Origin: Phaffia rhodozyma
Taxonomy: Eukaryota; Basidiomycota; Tremellomycetes; Cystofilobasidiales; Mrakiaceae
Assembly: GCA_014706385.1 (NCBI GenBank)
Contig: JACGZH010000004.1
Location: forward strand, 1,550,001 to 1,614,000
Reading direction: 5' to 3'
DNA length: 64,000 bases
This document shows, piece by piece, positions 1-11,833 of the stretch. The notes under the pieces were generated by a model that saw nothing but the letters and a program-made list of their open reading frames with translations, did no database searches and was not told the DNA's origin. How positions within the stretch are numbered: the stretch's first letter is position 1; the number at the start of each line of letters is the position of its first letter. Made by a program: the position numbers and the translations under genes.

Positions 1-947
1 GATTCGGTCTTCATGGGAAGGGGGTCAGTGGCGAGGTTACTACTCTAAACGCTGAAGATTTGCCGATCCTGCATGAGGTCTTCCCTTCCGAGATTCCTCC
101 TATAGAGCGAGCTCGACTTGGGTTCCAAGCTTCCGATATAGCGAAGCTTTACCGAGTGCTAGGTCATGATGTTCCTCTGGAGAGGATCGTCACGCTGATC
201 TCCGAACTCGCACGAACAGGGCCAAACTACATCATTGAAGACCCCAAGACTATCCAAAAAGTTGCGCCCATTATCGATCGATACGGGGCGGATCTCAGCT
301 TGGAGCAGAAATTGCTGATCGCTGATGCTCCGGTGAACCTGAGAGATCCGCTGGTGGAGTACTGGTTTGCCCAGTTTATCACCGCGCATGCGGTGGGCAA
401 GCGAATTTCTGATCTCAAAGGTCTGCTTCAGACGGGCACGTTGATCGAGACGTTTGAGCGACTTAAAGTACGACACGCTACGTTCCTCAATGATCAGTAT
501 ATCCTCGCTGAAGGTTCGGCCAAACCGAAATCGAGAACTGTAGAGATTACGTCGAATGAGGTTGCTCAGTTGGAACTTCTTCACAACATCACTACCGCTT
601 ATAACTGGCTCTCCTTCCGACTACCGTTAACGTTTTGTAAGCCGCAGGAGGCGAGAGCGCTTCAGGCAGAGCTAGAGATTTTGTTGGACTTTGCGCTTGA
701 GCTCGTTGGCGGTCCTCTTTCTAACGCTGGTAAGAAAGGTCAAGGCGGCAGAGGAGTGAAGAAGGGCTTGATGGCGAAGTTGTCGATGAGACAGTTGGAA
801 GCAAAGCAGCTGGCAAAGGATTTGGCCGAAGAGAACAAGATCAAGTTCTATCGACCCGGTGACGAGGAAGATTTGAAGAACCGGGCCCAGTTAAACCAGC
901 TTCCTATCTCTAGTGCAGAAGTGGAGAAGCTTTCGAGCTTGATGTGA
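1..947 (+). CDS. SUV3: ATP-dependent mitochondrial RNA helicase SUV3, C-terminal part (5' end outside window)
   Basis: This is the 3' end of a gene that begins before the window. The frame is open from base 3 and starts with FGLHGKGVSGEVTTL, which fits the end of the helicase core of SUV3 (the GRAGR...GEVT region), so the TTG at 60 is not a start. The SUV3 C-terminal region follows: the insert with APVNLRDPLV, then a helical segment with YNWLSFRLP, corresponding to APINKKQPFV and YLWLSYRF in the human protein. SUV3 unwinds RNA in the mitochondrial matrix and works with an exoribonuclease in RNA turnover. The tail after about residue 225 of the visible part is Gly/Lys-rich and less conserved. 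No intron is visible here. The stop is TGA at 945-947. Identity is secure at family level; the missing N-terminus prevents checking the targeting peptide. Confidence 0.88.
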   Translation, partial: FGLHGKGVSGEVTTLNAEDLPILHEVFPSEIPPIERARLGFQASDIAKLYRVLGHDVPLERIVTLISELARTGPNYIIEDPKTIQKVAPIIDRYGADLSLEQKLLIADAPVNLRDPLVEYWFAQFITAHAVGKRISDLKGLLQTGTLIETFERLKVRHATFLNDQYILAEGSAKPKSRTVEITSNEVAQLELLHNITTAYNWLSFRLPLTFCKPQEARALQAELEILLDFALELVGGPLSNAGKKGQGGRGVKKGLMAKLSMRQLEAKQLAKDLAEENKIKFYRPGDEEDLKNRAQLNQLPISSAEVEKLSSLM

Positions 948-1232
948 TTAGATTAGTTGAGTATATGACATGTATAACTAGCGTTTTCGCACACCCTCAA
1001 TATGTTTTTCTGCAAGAATACTCTGAAAAGAACAGGTCATTTTATCAACATTTTTAATTTATTTTTATGAACAAGATTCGTCCCTTGAGAAAATATAGGC
1101 AAAAAACAACCTCCAAAGACAAGTGTCAACACTAAAACGGAGAAATTAACAAGGAAAAATGTCACAAGCCAGTGGTCTAGAAAGCAAAATAGGAGAGGTA
1201 AAAGCTCTGATTCCATCTTCTTTCCTTTTCCC

Positions 1233-4200
1233 TCACACTGCAGCGGCCTTTACCTGTCGGACTAAGTTAAGAGCCGATCCGGCCCGGAGCCAGTCGACCT
1301 GATCCTTACTCATGGTGTGTTTGGTAGGAATTTCGAGAACCTGACCGTCCGGCTTGGTAACCTTCAAAGAAATGACCGTTGAAAGGTCTCCAGCGACAAG
1401 CGAGGAAACACCGATGGTCTCGACCTGATCACCAGCAGAGATGAGAGAATAATCGGCCTTGTCGGCGAACCAGAGTGGGAGAACACCTTGCTTCTTCAAG
1501 TTGGTCTCGTGGATTCGAGCGAACGATCGAGCAACGATCAACGATCCACCATAGAACCTAGGCTGTAAAGCGGCGTGCTCTCGAGCAGAACCCTCTCCGT
1601 AGTTATCGTCTACAACGAGCATCCAAGGTTGGTTCTTCGACTTATATCGTTTGGCAATATTCGGGATGGTGTCTTGTCCATCCTCATCACGGGCAACGTT
1701 AACTTCTCCACCCTCATCGTTGACAGCGGTGATCAAGAGATTTTCCGAGATCAGACGCAAGTGTCCCTTGTACTTTAACCAAGGACCGGCAGCGCTGATG
1801 TGATCAGTGGTGCACTTTCCCCGGACACGCATCAGGCACTTCATGGTCGGCAACTCGGAAGGTCCAGCCTCGAAGAACGAAGGGAAAGGGGCGAGGACCT
1901 CAAGTCGGGTTGAATCAGGAGCGATGGCGATCGGAGTGTCTGGCTGAGGCTCGGGTGAGGGTGTGGGGGAGTAGGAAAGATCACCGGGTGTGAAACCACC
2001 ACTAGGCAGCTTGATACCCGAAGGAGCATCAAACTTGAAGGGCTGTCCGTTCTTGTCGAGCAAACTGTCGGTCATAGGGTTGAAGGACAGACTGCCGGAG
2101 AAGGCCATGGCGGTAACAACCTCGGGAGAGGCGAGGAAGTTCATCGTCTTCAAGTTTCCATCGTTTCGAGCCTTGAAGTTCCTGTTGAACGAAGTCAGAA
2201 TAGCGTTGTCCTCTCCTTTCTTTTCCGTTCGGTTCCATTGTCCGATACAAGGCCCACAGGCGTTAGCCAAGACAGTGGCACCCACGCTCTCCAGCTTCTG
2301 CTGCAGGCCGTCCTTCTCGATCGTCGCCCTGATGAGCTCACTTCCTGGAGTGACCATGAAGGGCACCTTGGTCTTGAGTCCGGCCTTGTGGGCCTGCTCA
2401 GCAATGCTGGCCACTCGGGACATGTCCTCGTAAGAAGAGTTGGTGCACGAGCCGATGAGTGCGGCAGAGAGCTCGTCCTTCCAGTTGTTATCGGAGATGA
2501 AGCTTCCAAACTTTGAAAGCGGAGTAGACAAGTCAGGAGTGAATGGGCCATTCAAGTGAGGCTCGAGCTCGGAGAGGTTCTGTTGGATGGCGAAGAAAAA
2601 CAGACAAAGTCAGATAATGCCAGATAGGGTGAGTGTGAAAAAAAAGTTGAACGCACGATCTCAATCAGCTGGTCGTACTCTGCGTTCTCATCGGCCTTCA
2701 AGAATCCCTGAGCAGCAGCCTTGTCAGCGGCAGCGGCAACACCCGCTCGACCGGTGGCTTGAAGGTAAGACCTCATGTTTTCCTGTGAGTAGTGGACGAA
2801 GATATCCACCAGCATGAAAATAAAATGAAACACAATTTGTTAAAACGCATTTGGATGTCTCTAGATGACGAAGGGAAACTGACAGTGTAGGGGAAAGTGG
2901 AGGTAGTAGCGCCGACTTCGGCTCCCATGTTGGCGATCGTGGCCAGACCAGTGCACGACTGGGCCTCCACTCCAGGTCCAAAGTACTCGATGATTCGACC
3001 AGTTCCTCCCTGAGAGCAAAGAAAAAGGATTTACCAATCAGCAATTGCGTACCGAATTGGAATCAAGAAACCTTCCTAAAGACTTACTCGGACAGTCAAC
3101 TTTCCGGCTAGGTGGAGGATAAGATCCTTGGGGGTGGCCCAACCATTGAGCTGTCCAGTCAGCTTGACACCGGTCACATTAGGTGCCTTGAGCTCCCAAG
3201 GAGTGTCAGTGAGGGCGTCGACAGCGTCTGCACCACCAACTCCAATAGCGAGCATTCCGAGACCTCCAGCGTTAGGAGTGTGGGAGTCCGTTCCGAGCAT
3301 CAAGAGACCAGGGGCGGCGTAGTTCTCGAGAACGATCTGGTGAATGATACCTGATCCGGGTCTCCAGAACTTTGGAAGGCGCAGGAGGAGAAATAAAAGG
3401 GTCAGAATGAGCATCAGCACAACGTCCTATCCAAATTATGGGTATGGTGAGTATTGAAGACGAGAGAAGGATACCGACCTCAATTCCGTACTTCTTGGCA
3501 GCACTCTCCAAGAAGTCGAACACCTCCTTGTTGCTCACGATGGACCTCTATTAGAGTACGAGAAGGCGCAGAAGATATCAGCCGAGTCTATCCAACAGAA
3601 GAGAGAACACGACTTGCTAGATCGGCCGACAAACCTTGAGATCACTCTCCGCTCCGTCGTAAGCTGACCAAGAGATAGAAGAAGAAAAAGAACGATACAG
3701 TCAGATCGATGTATCAAAGTGTTGCAATTTAACGAAAGCGCACCTTGGATAAGATGGTCACAATGGATGGAGGCAGGTACGGCCGTTCTGCTCATCCCAC
3801 AGGTCATGAACTGCAACAAAGCCATCTGAGCGGACGCGTCCTGCATGGCTACTCGATCTGGCCTCAACCTGAGATGAGGAAAAAGACCAGGATAGGTCAG
3901 TATATTTCTGATAAACAGACAAACAAGAGAGCAAAAGGAACAGACTTGAGGTATGACTGTCCTCTGACGGGAGCACCGGTGGCCTCGACGTCGTCAAGGT
4001 GAGAATACAGGATCTTCTCAGCCAAAGTAAGCTTCGCTCCATCGGGCAGCTTTTGCCTGACGGCCGAGAGTGTTTTGAGCAGTCGTTCGTAAGGCGGTGT
4101 GATTGAGCTCTGCCGAGAGAGTATACATGAAGAAGAAGCTTGAACTTTTCCATTCTCTAATAAAGGTATTTTCTTTAAAAAAAAGTGAATAGTGGAATGG

Positions 4201-4312
4201 GATGACTCACGCATTCCTTCTGAGCGAGCGTGGGGAAGGCGGTAGGAGTGGCGAACGACCGAGCTGCTCGGGGAGTAGCCAGCCTGGAACCCAGACGGGC
4301 GGAAGAGAGCAT
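1233..4312 (-). CDS. ACO1: Aconitate hydratase, mitochondrial
   Basis: Interrupted gene for the TCA-cycle iron-sulfur enzyme that interconverts citrate and isocitrate. The first exon (ATG at 4312) encodes [20 protein letters not shown], an Arg/Ser-rich presequence typical of matrix import. Family blocks follow in order: [80 protein letters not shown] and GPCIGQWNR (cluster-binding cysteines), and [14 protein letters not shown] near the C-terminus. Exon boundaries I could fix include 1233-2579, 2657-2782, 2884-3009, 3088-3369, 3479-3547, 3635-3663 (29 bases, [10 protein letters not shown]) and 3744-3868. The large last exon holds the swivel domain and ends KAAAV with TGA at 1233-1235. Citrate synthase, the preceding enzyme of the cycle, lies about 15 kb away on the same strand. 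Identity is very secure; the first two exon joins are less exactly placed. Confidence 0.95.
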
Positions 4313-5075
4313 GGTGAAGATGGATATGGAGGGGTGAAGAGAGCAGAGAAAGATCAGGAACGGATGCAAGAAGCAGGGAAAGAACCAGGATCAGGATCAG
4401 GAACAAGGCACGGCAGCCGACAAGAAAATGGAAAAAACCCCTCGAGAAAATCACAAAAAAATTCCTCAGAATTACAAAATCGATCATTTTTCCTCCTTAC
4501 AGTTGTTTTTACTCTTCTTTCTTCAATCTTTTTTGCATCTACCACTTTTTTTATTTTTTCCGTAGTATATTCTAATACACCATTTTTCTCCTCCCTAATA
4601 TCCCTCTCCCCGCGGACAATTCTCTAATCGGCCTGTTTTGGTTGGCTGATTCCTCGCATCTGTAGTCGCGTATGCACGCAACCATAACCTTCAGTATACA
4701 TATACGCACAGGCAAATGCCCAAGTGTGTCAGAACGCTGAACTCTCAAAACTCGGTGTTGTTTGGTTCTTATACTTTCCCTTAAAAATGGACACATTTTC
4801 TTCCAAAAGTCAAGACCAAGAACTATTTCCCTTTCTCAAACGCCAACATGGGTTAACCCGACTCAGCTTAACACATAGTTATCGTCAATCATGCTCGATG
4901 ACATGATCTTATAGTTGCAAGAGATTTGTTGATTTTAGGGATCCAAGCACATCCATTCTTCAATATTTCTCTTATCGAGAACAGCATGTATACAACAAGA
5001 CACTGACAGACACATGTATATCTGTGGAAGATAAACTCTGGTAACGACCGTCTGGACGTGAAGGGAGGAAGCCGA
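4313..5075. other. Intergenic: cactin 3' region and aconitase promoter
   Basis: No gene is seen here. Both neighbours read leftward, so the right part should be the cactin 3' UTR and the left part the aconitase promoter and 5' leader. The stretch around 4490-4600 is T/A-rich. Short open frames here have no family-like composition. Confidence 0.6.
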
Positions 5076-8000
5076 TCACTCTGTTGATAAAAAGCAAGAG
5101 AAAACTACCATTAGTCATCCTACGTTTCTTTGTTTAATCGAACTCGGACGAAAACAAGAAGAGAAGACGGCAAGGTAGAAGAAGAGGAAAGGAGGAGAAA
5201 ACACGTACTTCGGTAAAAGTTTCGTCGGAAGTTGAAGTAAAGCTGTAGCACACCTCGATCGAATGAACTCCTGAACCCTCTGCTCGAATGAAGTTTACGA
5301 ACAGTGGAAAAAAAAGAAGATAACGAGGAAGAAAGATATGTGTCAGTGGGACAAACTTTTGCGAATCAGTCGCTGCCTTTGTCTCATTGGGGCGAACCTC
5401 TTGTGACTGTGCTCCCATTCCTTGTTGACAATTTTGAACGCGATATCCTCATAAGGCGGTCCAGCCTTGAAGATGATGGTCGCAATCTCGGGTTCTTCTT
5501 TGTCTCGAACGATAACGTATGTCGGAGCCTCTTGGTTGTTGATGAGATCTGGATAAAAGATACTGCAACACACCAAACAACAACAGAGGAACCGGGTGTG
5601 AGGACTGGACTTAAAAGAAACGAGTCTACTCCGGAAAACACAGGAGGGAAGAGACGTACTTGAATTTGTATCCCTGGACAACCTTGGGGGGTGGGTTGTC
5701 AGAATCATAATGCGTTTGGTTATACCTGAAAGCGCGTGAAAGAGATAGATGGACGACAAGTGGATATCAGTTTCAGTCAATCACAGCACACCAGCACAGA
5801 ACCACTCATGCTCTTAGTTCTGACGCACTTGTTCCACTCGAATCCAGTGTGAACTCTGTTGAAGTATCTTGGCTTTCTTGGCCTGTACTTGTCTTGCCAG
5901 GTGTAACTCGTGACGTTTCCGAGTCCTTCCTCGATATTGAAGATCTCCTCGTCCTCGTCCAACTTCTTGGCCGCCTCTGCTCGGTAGAGCGCCTCTGCCT
6001 GTAAATCGGCCGCCGAGGCCGAAGCATCCAAACCTGTGTTGACGTTGGGTCTGGCTGAACGAGGAACGAACTTGGTAGAAGTGATTTGCCGTCGTTGGGC
6101 AAACTGTCTCGAGGTCCACATAAATTTGAGACTATCAGTTCGGTATCGTCGAGCTAAAAGTCAGGTCAAAAGATTAGCAAAAAACGAACCAGCTTCTTGA
6201 ACACCTCGTCCTCTTCCAGCACAACAATCAATCGGTCTTCGTAGCTGAATTTTTTAGGGTCGACCAACTCAATCTCCATCTCCTCCTCATCCCAGACTTC
6301 CTCGACGTTGCCCTCGGCAGTCTCTTCCTCAATATCTTCCAGATCCGCCCCAAATTCGGTCTCGCCAGCGGCCAATCGACTTTGAGTAGAAGATACGAGC
6401 GCGGCCACATCCGATTGAACTTTCAGAGCATCTTCTCGCTGACGAAGTCGGAGTTGCTCCAATCGGTTCTGAAGAACCACCTCGTGCATAGCATGAAGCT
6501 TAGCCTGACAAGGCGTTTCAAGAGATGAATAAGACGCGTTAAATAAACAGCAAGATTGCTAACCAAAGGAAAGCGACGATGAAAAGGAAGATCTATTTGA
6601 CGTACTCTAGCCTTCCAGACTTGTAAGCTTCTAAGAAGTCCCTCCCAATAGTCTGTATCAACCGGCTCTCCACTCGATAGCTTGGCTTGGACAGAGCCTT
6701 CGAGTTGCTCAAGCTGCACGAGGGACTTGCCCGAGAGCAGATTACTAATCTCGGCCTCGACGGCTGGGTTAGGTCGGGATTCTTCCGGAAGGGTAGCCGA
6801 ACGAAGCTCTCGAAGACGAGCGGTACATACGGTCAGCATTGACTGAAAGTGACATTGGAGAGAAAAAAGTGAGTGGTTGTCAAGACAAGAATAGATACTC
6901 GAACGAAAGAGCACGAACCTGCCAGAACTCGATGTTTGAGGGAGATTTCTCAAGTGAAAGATACATGTTGATGTCTTCTCGGAGCTCTTCGGTATCGGCC
7001 AATGTCAAGTTCTACCGATTGTGTCATGGGATGAGAAGAGAATTGATAACTGTTAATGGAGCACAAAGTGTTTTGGATAAATGGAGGCGAACAGCTGGCT
7101 TACATCAAAGATTTTATAAGGCTCCTCTATATCCATTTCCAGACCGGCATCGTCCCAACCCCAACCGCTGTCGTCCTTGTCGAGCCCGTGTTTTTCTTCT
7201 TCGACATACGGCTGGGCAAATCTCAAGTTGATCGCCAAAAAGTCGATGGCCTTGGCTCTGTTTTCTTTCATTCTGATTCCCGCTCGTCGGCGGGCTTGTT
7301 CGAGATGGAAATCATCTTCTTTGTTAATCCAGTCCTCCATCATGGCGGACTCAGCCAATCGAGCCATTCTAGACTCTTCTTCCTCGCGAAGCTGCATCTC
7401 CTCCTCTCGTTCCGCCCGTCGCTTGTTCAGACGCTCTAGCTCTTCCTGTAGAGATTAACAACGATGAATAGAGGAGTTTTGGATCGCACAAGTTTAGAAC
7501 CATACGCGTCGGGAACCTGACCATACGTTTGGCTGTCTGAATGAGAGAAGGACGAACCTTGGCCTCGACCCTTCTGATGGCGTCCCGCCTGGAGCTTTCC
7601 TCCAAACTGATTCCAGCCTTTTTGTCTTTCTCCGCTTTTTTTACCCACTTGAATTGGGTACCCAAATTTGCGTCGTGGAATGGGTTGTCTGTCGAGGTGT
7701 ACATCGAGAGCTCTGCAATCGCTCGAGCATCCTCTGCCTCTTTTTCTCGCCGGGCAGCTGCCTTAGCTTCCTTCTTGGCAGATTTGGCAGAAGGAGACTT
7801 GGAGCGGGAGCGATGTCGTCTGTAGAAGAAAACGAACGATGTTCAGACAGACAAGTGAGCAATCTAGTTCAAAAGAACAGAACGGGGGGGGCAAAGCAAG
7901 TAGAAATGAAGGCAGCCTCACTTCTTGTCCTTCTTGTCCTTCTTTTCTTCTCGATCTCTACTTCGATCCCGCTTCTTGGAAGACTTTTCTCTCCCCCTAT

Positions 8001-8220
8001 CTGTTTCATCATCTCTATCTCTATCCCTGTCTCTTCTCCTATCATCGTGATAATCCCTATGCGAAGAGCTTGTACGCCGGTCTCTGTCGTCGAGATCATC
8101 GTACTTCCTGCTAGATCTCTCCCGAGATCTGCTTCGGTCCTTCCTGGAAGAAGACGGCCGAGAATCTCTATCTCTCTCTCTATCTCTATCCCGAGGAGCC
8201 GGGGATGGCGAGCGGGGCAT
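5076..8220 (-). CDS. CACTIN: Cactin (spliceosome-associated protein)
   Basis: The start at 8220 opens a strongly charged RS/RD-rich N-terminus (MPRSPSPAPRDRDRERDRD, then alternating Arg-Asp-Ser), as in cactins and other splicing factors. The middle exons form the long charged helical cactin domain (for example DWINKEDDFHLEQARRRAG). The C-terminal domain is diagnostic: TWQDKYRPRKPRYFNRVHTG, then FKAGPPYEDIAFKIVNKEWE, then GFRSSFDRGVLQLYFNFRR. Cactin is a nuclear protein linked to pre-mRNA splicing. The last intron splits the final lysine codon: exon ...FNFRRNFYR plus A, intron GTACGT...CAACAG, then AG followed by TGA at 5076-5078. The final coding exon therefore carries only five bases including the stop. 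Without that splice the protein would run into a non-conserved tail. Identity is secure; a few middle exon joins were not fixed. Confidence 0.92.
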
Positions 8221-8631
8221 GGCTGAGTGATTGACGTGAGAGAATGAGAAACAGCGTGTGTGTGTATATGTGTGTGTGTGTGTATGTGTGCGAATGCGAG
8301 AATAAAGAGGTATGAGAAATAGAAACACGAGACGTACGTAAGTAAACATAAATAGATGAATTAACTGCCAATCATCTTTTTCTAAAACCCGGCTGATTAC
8401 CTAAGTTGCCCAAACGACCGGGCCGAAACCTGGACAATCGGGCGCAGTCATCGGCTCGGCAACTTGACGTCAGAACCGGAGGAGCCTGTTTCGGATTGCC
8501 ACAAACTTGGGTTCCTTGTTAGGGTTACCGACCAAGATCAATCATCTACTTTTACGCCCTCTCTTTTCTTCATTCCGTTCTGCTTCAACAACCATCACCA
8601 CTCTCAGTTAACACTCACTACGAATATCAAT
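8221..8631. promoter_or_regulatory. Divergent promoter region with (GT)n tract
   Basis: This 411-base gap separates cactin (leftward) from the vWA gene (rightward) and must hold both promoters. An imperfect (GT)n tract occupies about 8256-8290, just upstream of the cactin start, probably in its leader. Pyrimidine-rich sequence at 8550-8630 precedes the vWA start. I see no other element that I can name. Confidence 0.55.
8256..8290. repeat. (GT)n microsatellite
   Basis: Imperfect GT repeat of about 35 bases, interrupted by TATA and TAT, lying upstream of the cactin start codon. Confidence 0.9.
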
Positions 8632-11532
8632 ATGGGTTAGTTCTTCCTTGCCTTCTGTGTCATACTTTAGTTCTGGCTCATCATGTGTCTGTTCTGTCTT
8701 TTTCGTTCTTTCTTCTTTCTTCTTCCAATTAGGACTTGCCTCTAAACTCGCAGCTGCTCAGTCTTCCGGAGCTGCTCCTCCAGCCCAGACCGGAGGTCCT
8801 TCCAGTCTTCCTCCTATTCAGACTCAGCAGCCTCAGTACGGCCAGCAGTACCAACAGCAGCAGCAGAACAATCCGTATGGTCAGCAATATCAGCAGCCCC
8901 AGTCTGCATATCCTGCTTCTCCAGTTGGAGGGGCTCCCGCGGTTCCTATGGGCAGACCGTTGAGCTACCAAGGGTACGTCCATACATTTCAATCTGTTCT
9001 TCTCCGATCCTGCTTAGTTTGACTGATCTTCAGCTGTGGTTTTATCTTCGTACTATATCGTCTGATTGCTCTCTAACTGCACTTCTGTAATGATGAATTA
9101 ATGAATGAATGGATGGATGGATGGATGATCCGAAAATAAAATAAAATATAGGCCACCTAGGTGAGACACGTCGTCCGATCTGTTACCATCGGATTTCACT
9201 GCTGCTGACACACTGATCATCTACTTCTTCCTCGCAGCGGCCATAGCCAGACGACTCAACAAGGTCAGTACGGCGCGCCACAAGGCCCTGCCCCCGGGTG
9301 AGTTTCGTATCATTTTTAATTCGTTCATTCTCTTCATCATCAGCCGGCTCACCTGTCGTCCTTCAATCTTCGAAACGCGTTTTGATTCATTCAGCCAATA
9401 CGCGCCTCCCTCTGGTCCTCCTCCGTCTCATCAGTCACACGGAAAGCAGCCACCACCCCAAGGCTACCAGCCTCAATATGGTCAGCAGCCTCAGTCTCAG
9501 TATGGTGCTCCCCCTCCCGCCTATGGTGCTCCTCCCGCAAGCCAGTCGGCTTCTATCGCTCCAGGGGCTGTTCCTTTGGATCCGCGAGTAGTTGAGGGCA
9601 TCTTGCAAGCTTGTGTCGTTGAGGTTAGTAAACCTATATTTCTCTCTTGGATTTCTGTGTGCATCTTCTATATATACAACAAGAATCTGACGCTCGGCTA
9701 TGTGTTGATGCTTGATATATTGTACAGCAACACATAGAGGCCTTTTACCCTCCTGGTTCGTTAGGGCCCATTGCCAATCGAATCGCTGGAAATGGAGCGA
9801 TCGATCATCTTGCCTCGACCTGGAGGATGCCCAAAGAGCTAGCCATGGACCTGGTTGGTTTTCGTTTACACACGTCTAGCTATGTTGCGTTCATACTGAC
9901 CCAACATCCTCTTGCTCTCGTGTTGTCTTTTGGATTAATAGTTGAAACTCTCGCTCTTTGACGGTTCGTTATGACTTTCAGCGTGTCATCGTAAGATCTA
10001 GCTCTATGAATTATATCCTGACATAAAGTTCGATTGTATCTACAGTCATACTTCTAGTTGACGATTCTGGGTCTATGTTCGTTTTTCAAATCGTGTATTT
10101 TTGTTGAGTTGATGTACTCACACGTCGCGTACTCGGATTGGGGTTCTCTTCATCTTACTCGTCCACAGGGCCTTCGAGGAAGGAGGAGAAAGAATTGATG
10201 ATTTAAAACTAATTCTATCTCGAGTTGCTCACGCGTCAAGGTTTGTGCTATATCCTATCAAACACCATCATCAGCCCATTGGCCGATGCTGATACTTCTT
10301 ATTTGATGAATCAACAGCTTGTTTGACACGGATGGAATCCAAGTCCGATTCTTGAACTCAAACGTGGAAGGAAACAACAGTAGGTTCCCTAATATTTTTT
10401 TCCTTCGTGACATATTCTCCGGAGTCTGTTCTTGACATGTTGATGCGCCTCTCTGCTGGTATATGTGTTATAAAAAAGTCACTTCCGAGCAGGGCGCTAC
10501 TCAGCTTCTCTCACAGATCCGATATTCAGGATTGACTCCTTTGGGCACGTCCCTTGACAAGAAGGTTTGTACTTTGGAAATTGGTTTCAGCTGTTCCATC
10601 AACCCTCCTATGAATAAACGAAAGGTTTAGAAGCTAATACGTCGTGATTTCATTTGGTCACTTGTGTTAGATCCTTCAACCACTTGTTCTGGGACCCGCT
10701 CGAGCCGGCCGATTAGAGAAGCCTGTCTTGATCATCGTTATCGTTCGTTCTAATCTAAACGGCTCTGGTTCAGATCCTTATATCAGAATAAGAAGCAAAC
10801 GTGTTCGCTGGTTGACGTGTTCGGTATCTTTCACTTTTTTTTAGACTGATGGAACACCCGCTGGAGAGCCCAAAGACATGGTGTTCCGAGTCATTACCAA
10901 TGCTAGCAACGAGCTCAAACGAACCAGATATGGCTCGGACGCAATCAGTTTCCAGTTTGCCCGTAAACATGCTATCATTTTTCCAGGAAGAGTTTTATTT
11001 TCGAGCAAGCGCTGACGTCTAATGTATATGGTGAACTCGCTATTTTGTAGAGGTTGGTAATGATCTTAAAGCGCAGGCCTTTTTGGGAGAGCTGGATGTC
11101 GATCCTGCTGTTGGAGACCTGGTCGATTGCACCTCGAACGTGAGGGCTTTCTCCTTGTATCGCTGTCCTTTAATATTGAGATACAGCCAGTTCTTTACTC
11201 ACATCGAGCTGCCTTCCTTGAAATTTCAATTCAGTACGAGTCAGAGGCCGACGAGATGATGAGGAAGTCTGGCATGGAACTGTGGGTTTTTGCTTCCGCT
11301 GTCTTGCGTTTCTTCTGTGACTTCTGGTTTGAAGCAAAAGGGTGTCTCATTTTGATCTGCTCCCTTAACTTTTGACAGAACTCCGGAGCTCTGGTTGGTT
11401 AAGCTTTTGATGGGAGGAATCGATGTTTCCTACGATGGTTCGTTTTTTTAACAGCCAAGCCGATGACTGCTTCGCGACTGACCACGTTTTCTTACTTTCC
11501 CTGAAATAGAACAAGATGAGGTTCGACGTTAA
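8632..11532 (+). CDS. von Willebrand factor A domain protein (fungal family)
   Basis: Many-exon gene. The first exon contributes only ATGG (8632-8635); intron GTTAGT...AATTAG is followed by GACTTGCC, giving MGLASKLAAAQ. The N-terminal third is Gln/Pro/Gly-rich and low in complexity. The conserved part starts near GAVPLDPRVVEGILQACVVE and continues EAFYPPGSLGPIANRI, then a vWA domain whose metal-ion-dependent adhesion site is read across exons as VILLVDDSGSM, then FEEGGERIDDLKLILSRVA. The C-terminus has AFLGELDVDPAVGDLVDCTS and PELWLVKLLMGGIDVSYDEQD, ending VRR with TAA at 11530-11532. This matches a widespread uncharacterised fungal family; the vWA fold suggests metal-dependent protein binding, but no function is established. 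The 9-base exon 9152-9160 (Pro-Pro) lies in the unconserved part and is less certain. Confidence 0.82.
9101..9127. repeat. (GAAT)n/(GGAT)n microsatellite in an intron
   Basis: Tetranucleotide tract, GAAT repeats passing into GGAT repeats, inside an intron of the vWA gene shortly before the putative 9-base exon. Confidence 0.85.
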
Positions 11533-11833
11533 GAAGAGAAGATACTCTGCCTACCTCTCACCTCGCGAAACCTCTAATCTTATTGATCTCACCCTCCTTG
11601 CCACCATCCAATCTATCCTGTCATGTGCGAACTATGTCCTTGTATTATCATCGACCATTGCCAGATCAAGTCTTATGTGAAATTTGCCTTACATAGCATT
11701 TCCTCGTGCCCTAATCTTCTCAATGTCTATGTTTATTCCCTTGGTCCTATCTGTTCGCTTTTGAGTCATGATCCAATTTCTGAAGCTATCGTCCGAAGAA
11801 TAACATTTCTTGTCTCATATGCCACTGAATCAA
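11533..11833. other. Convergent 3' regions
   Basis: About 300 bases between the stops of two convergent genes. No coding signal is seen; it should hold both 3' UTRs and terminators. Confidence 0.6.
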
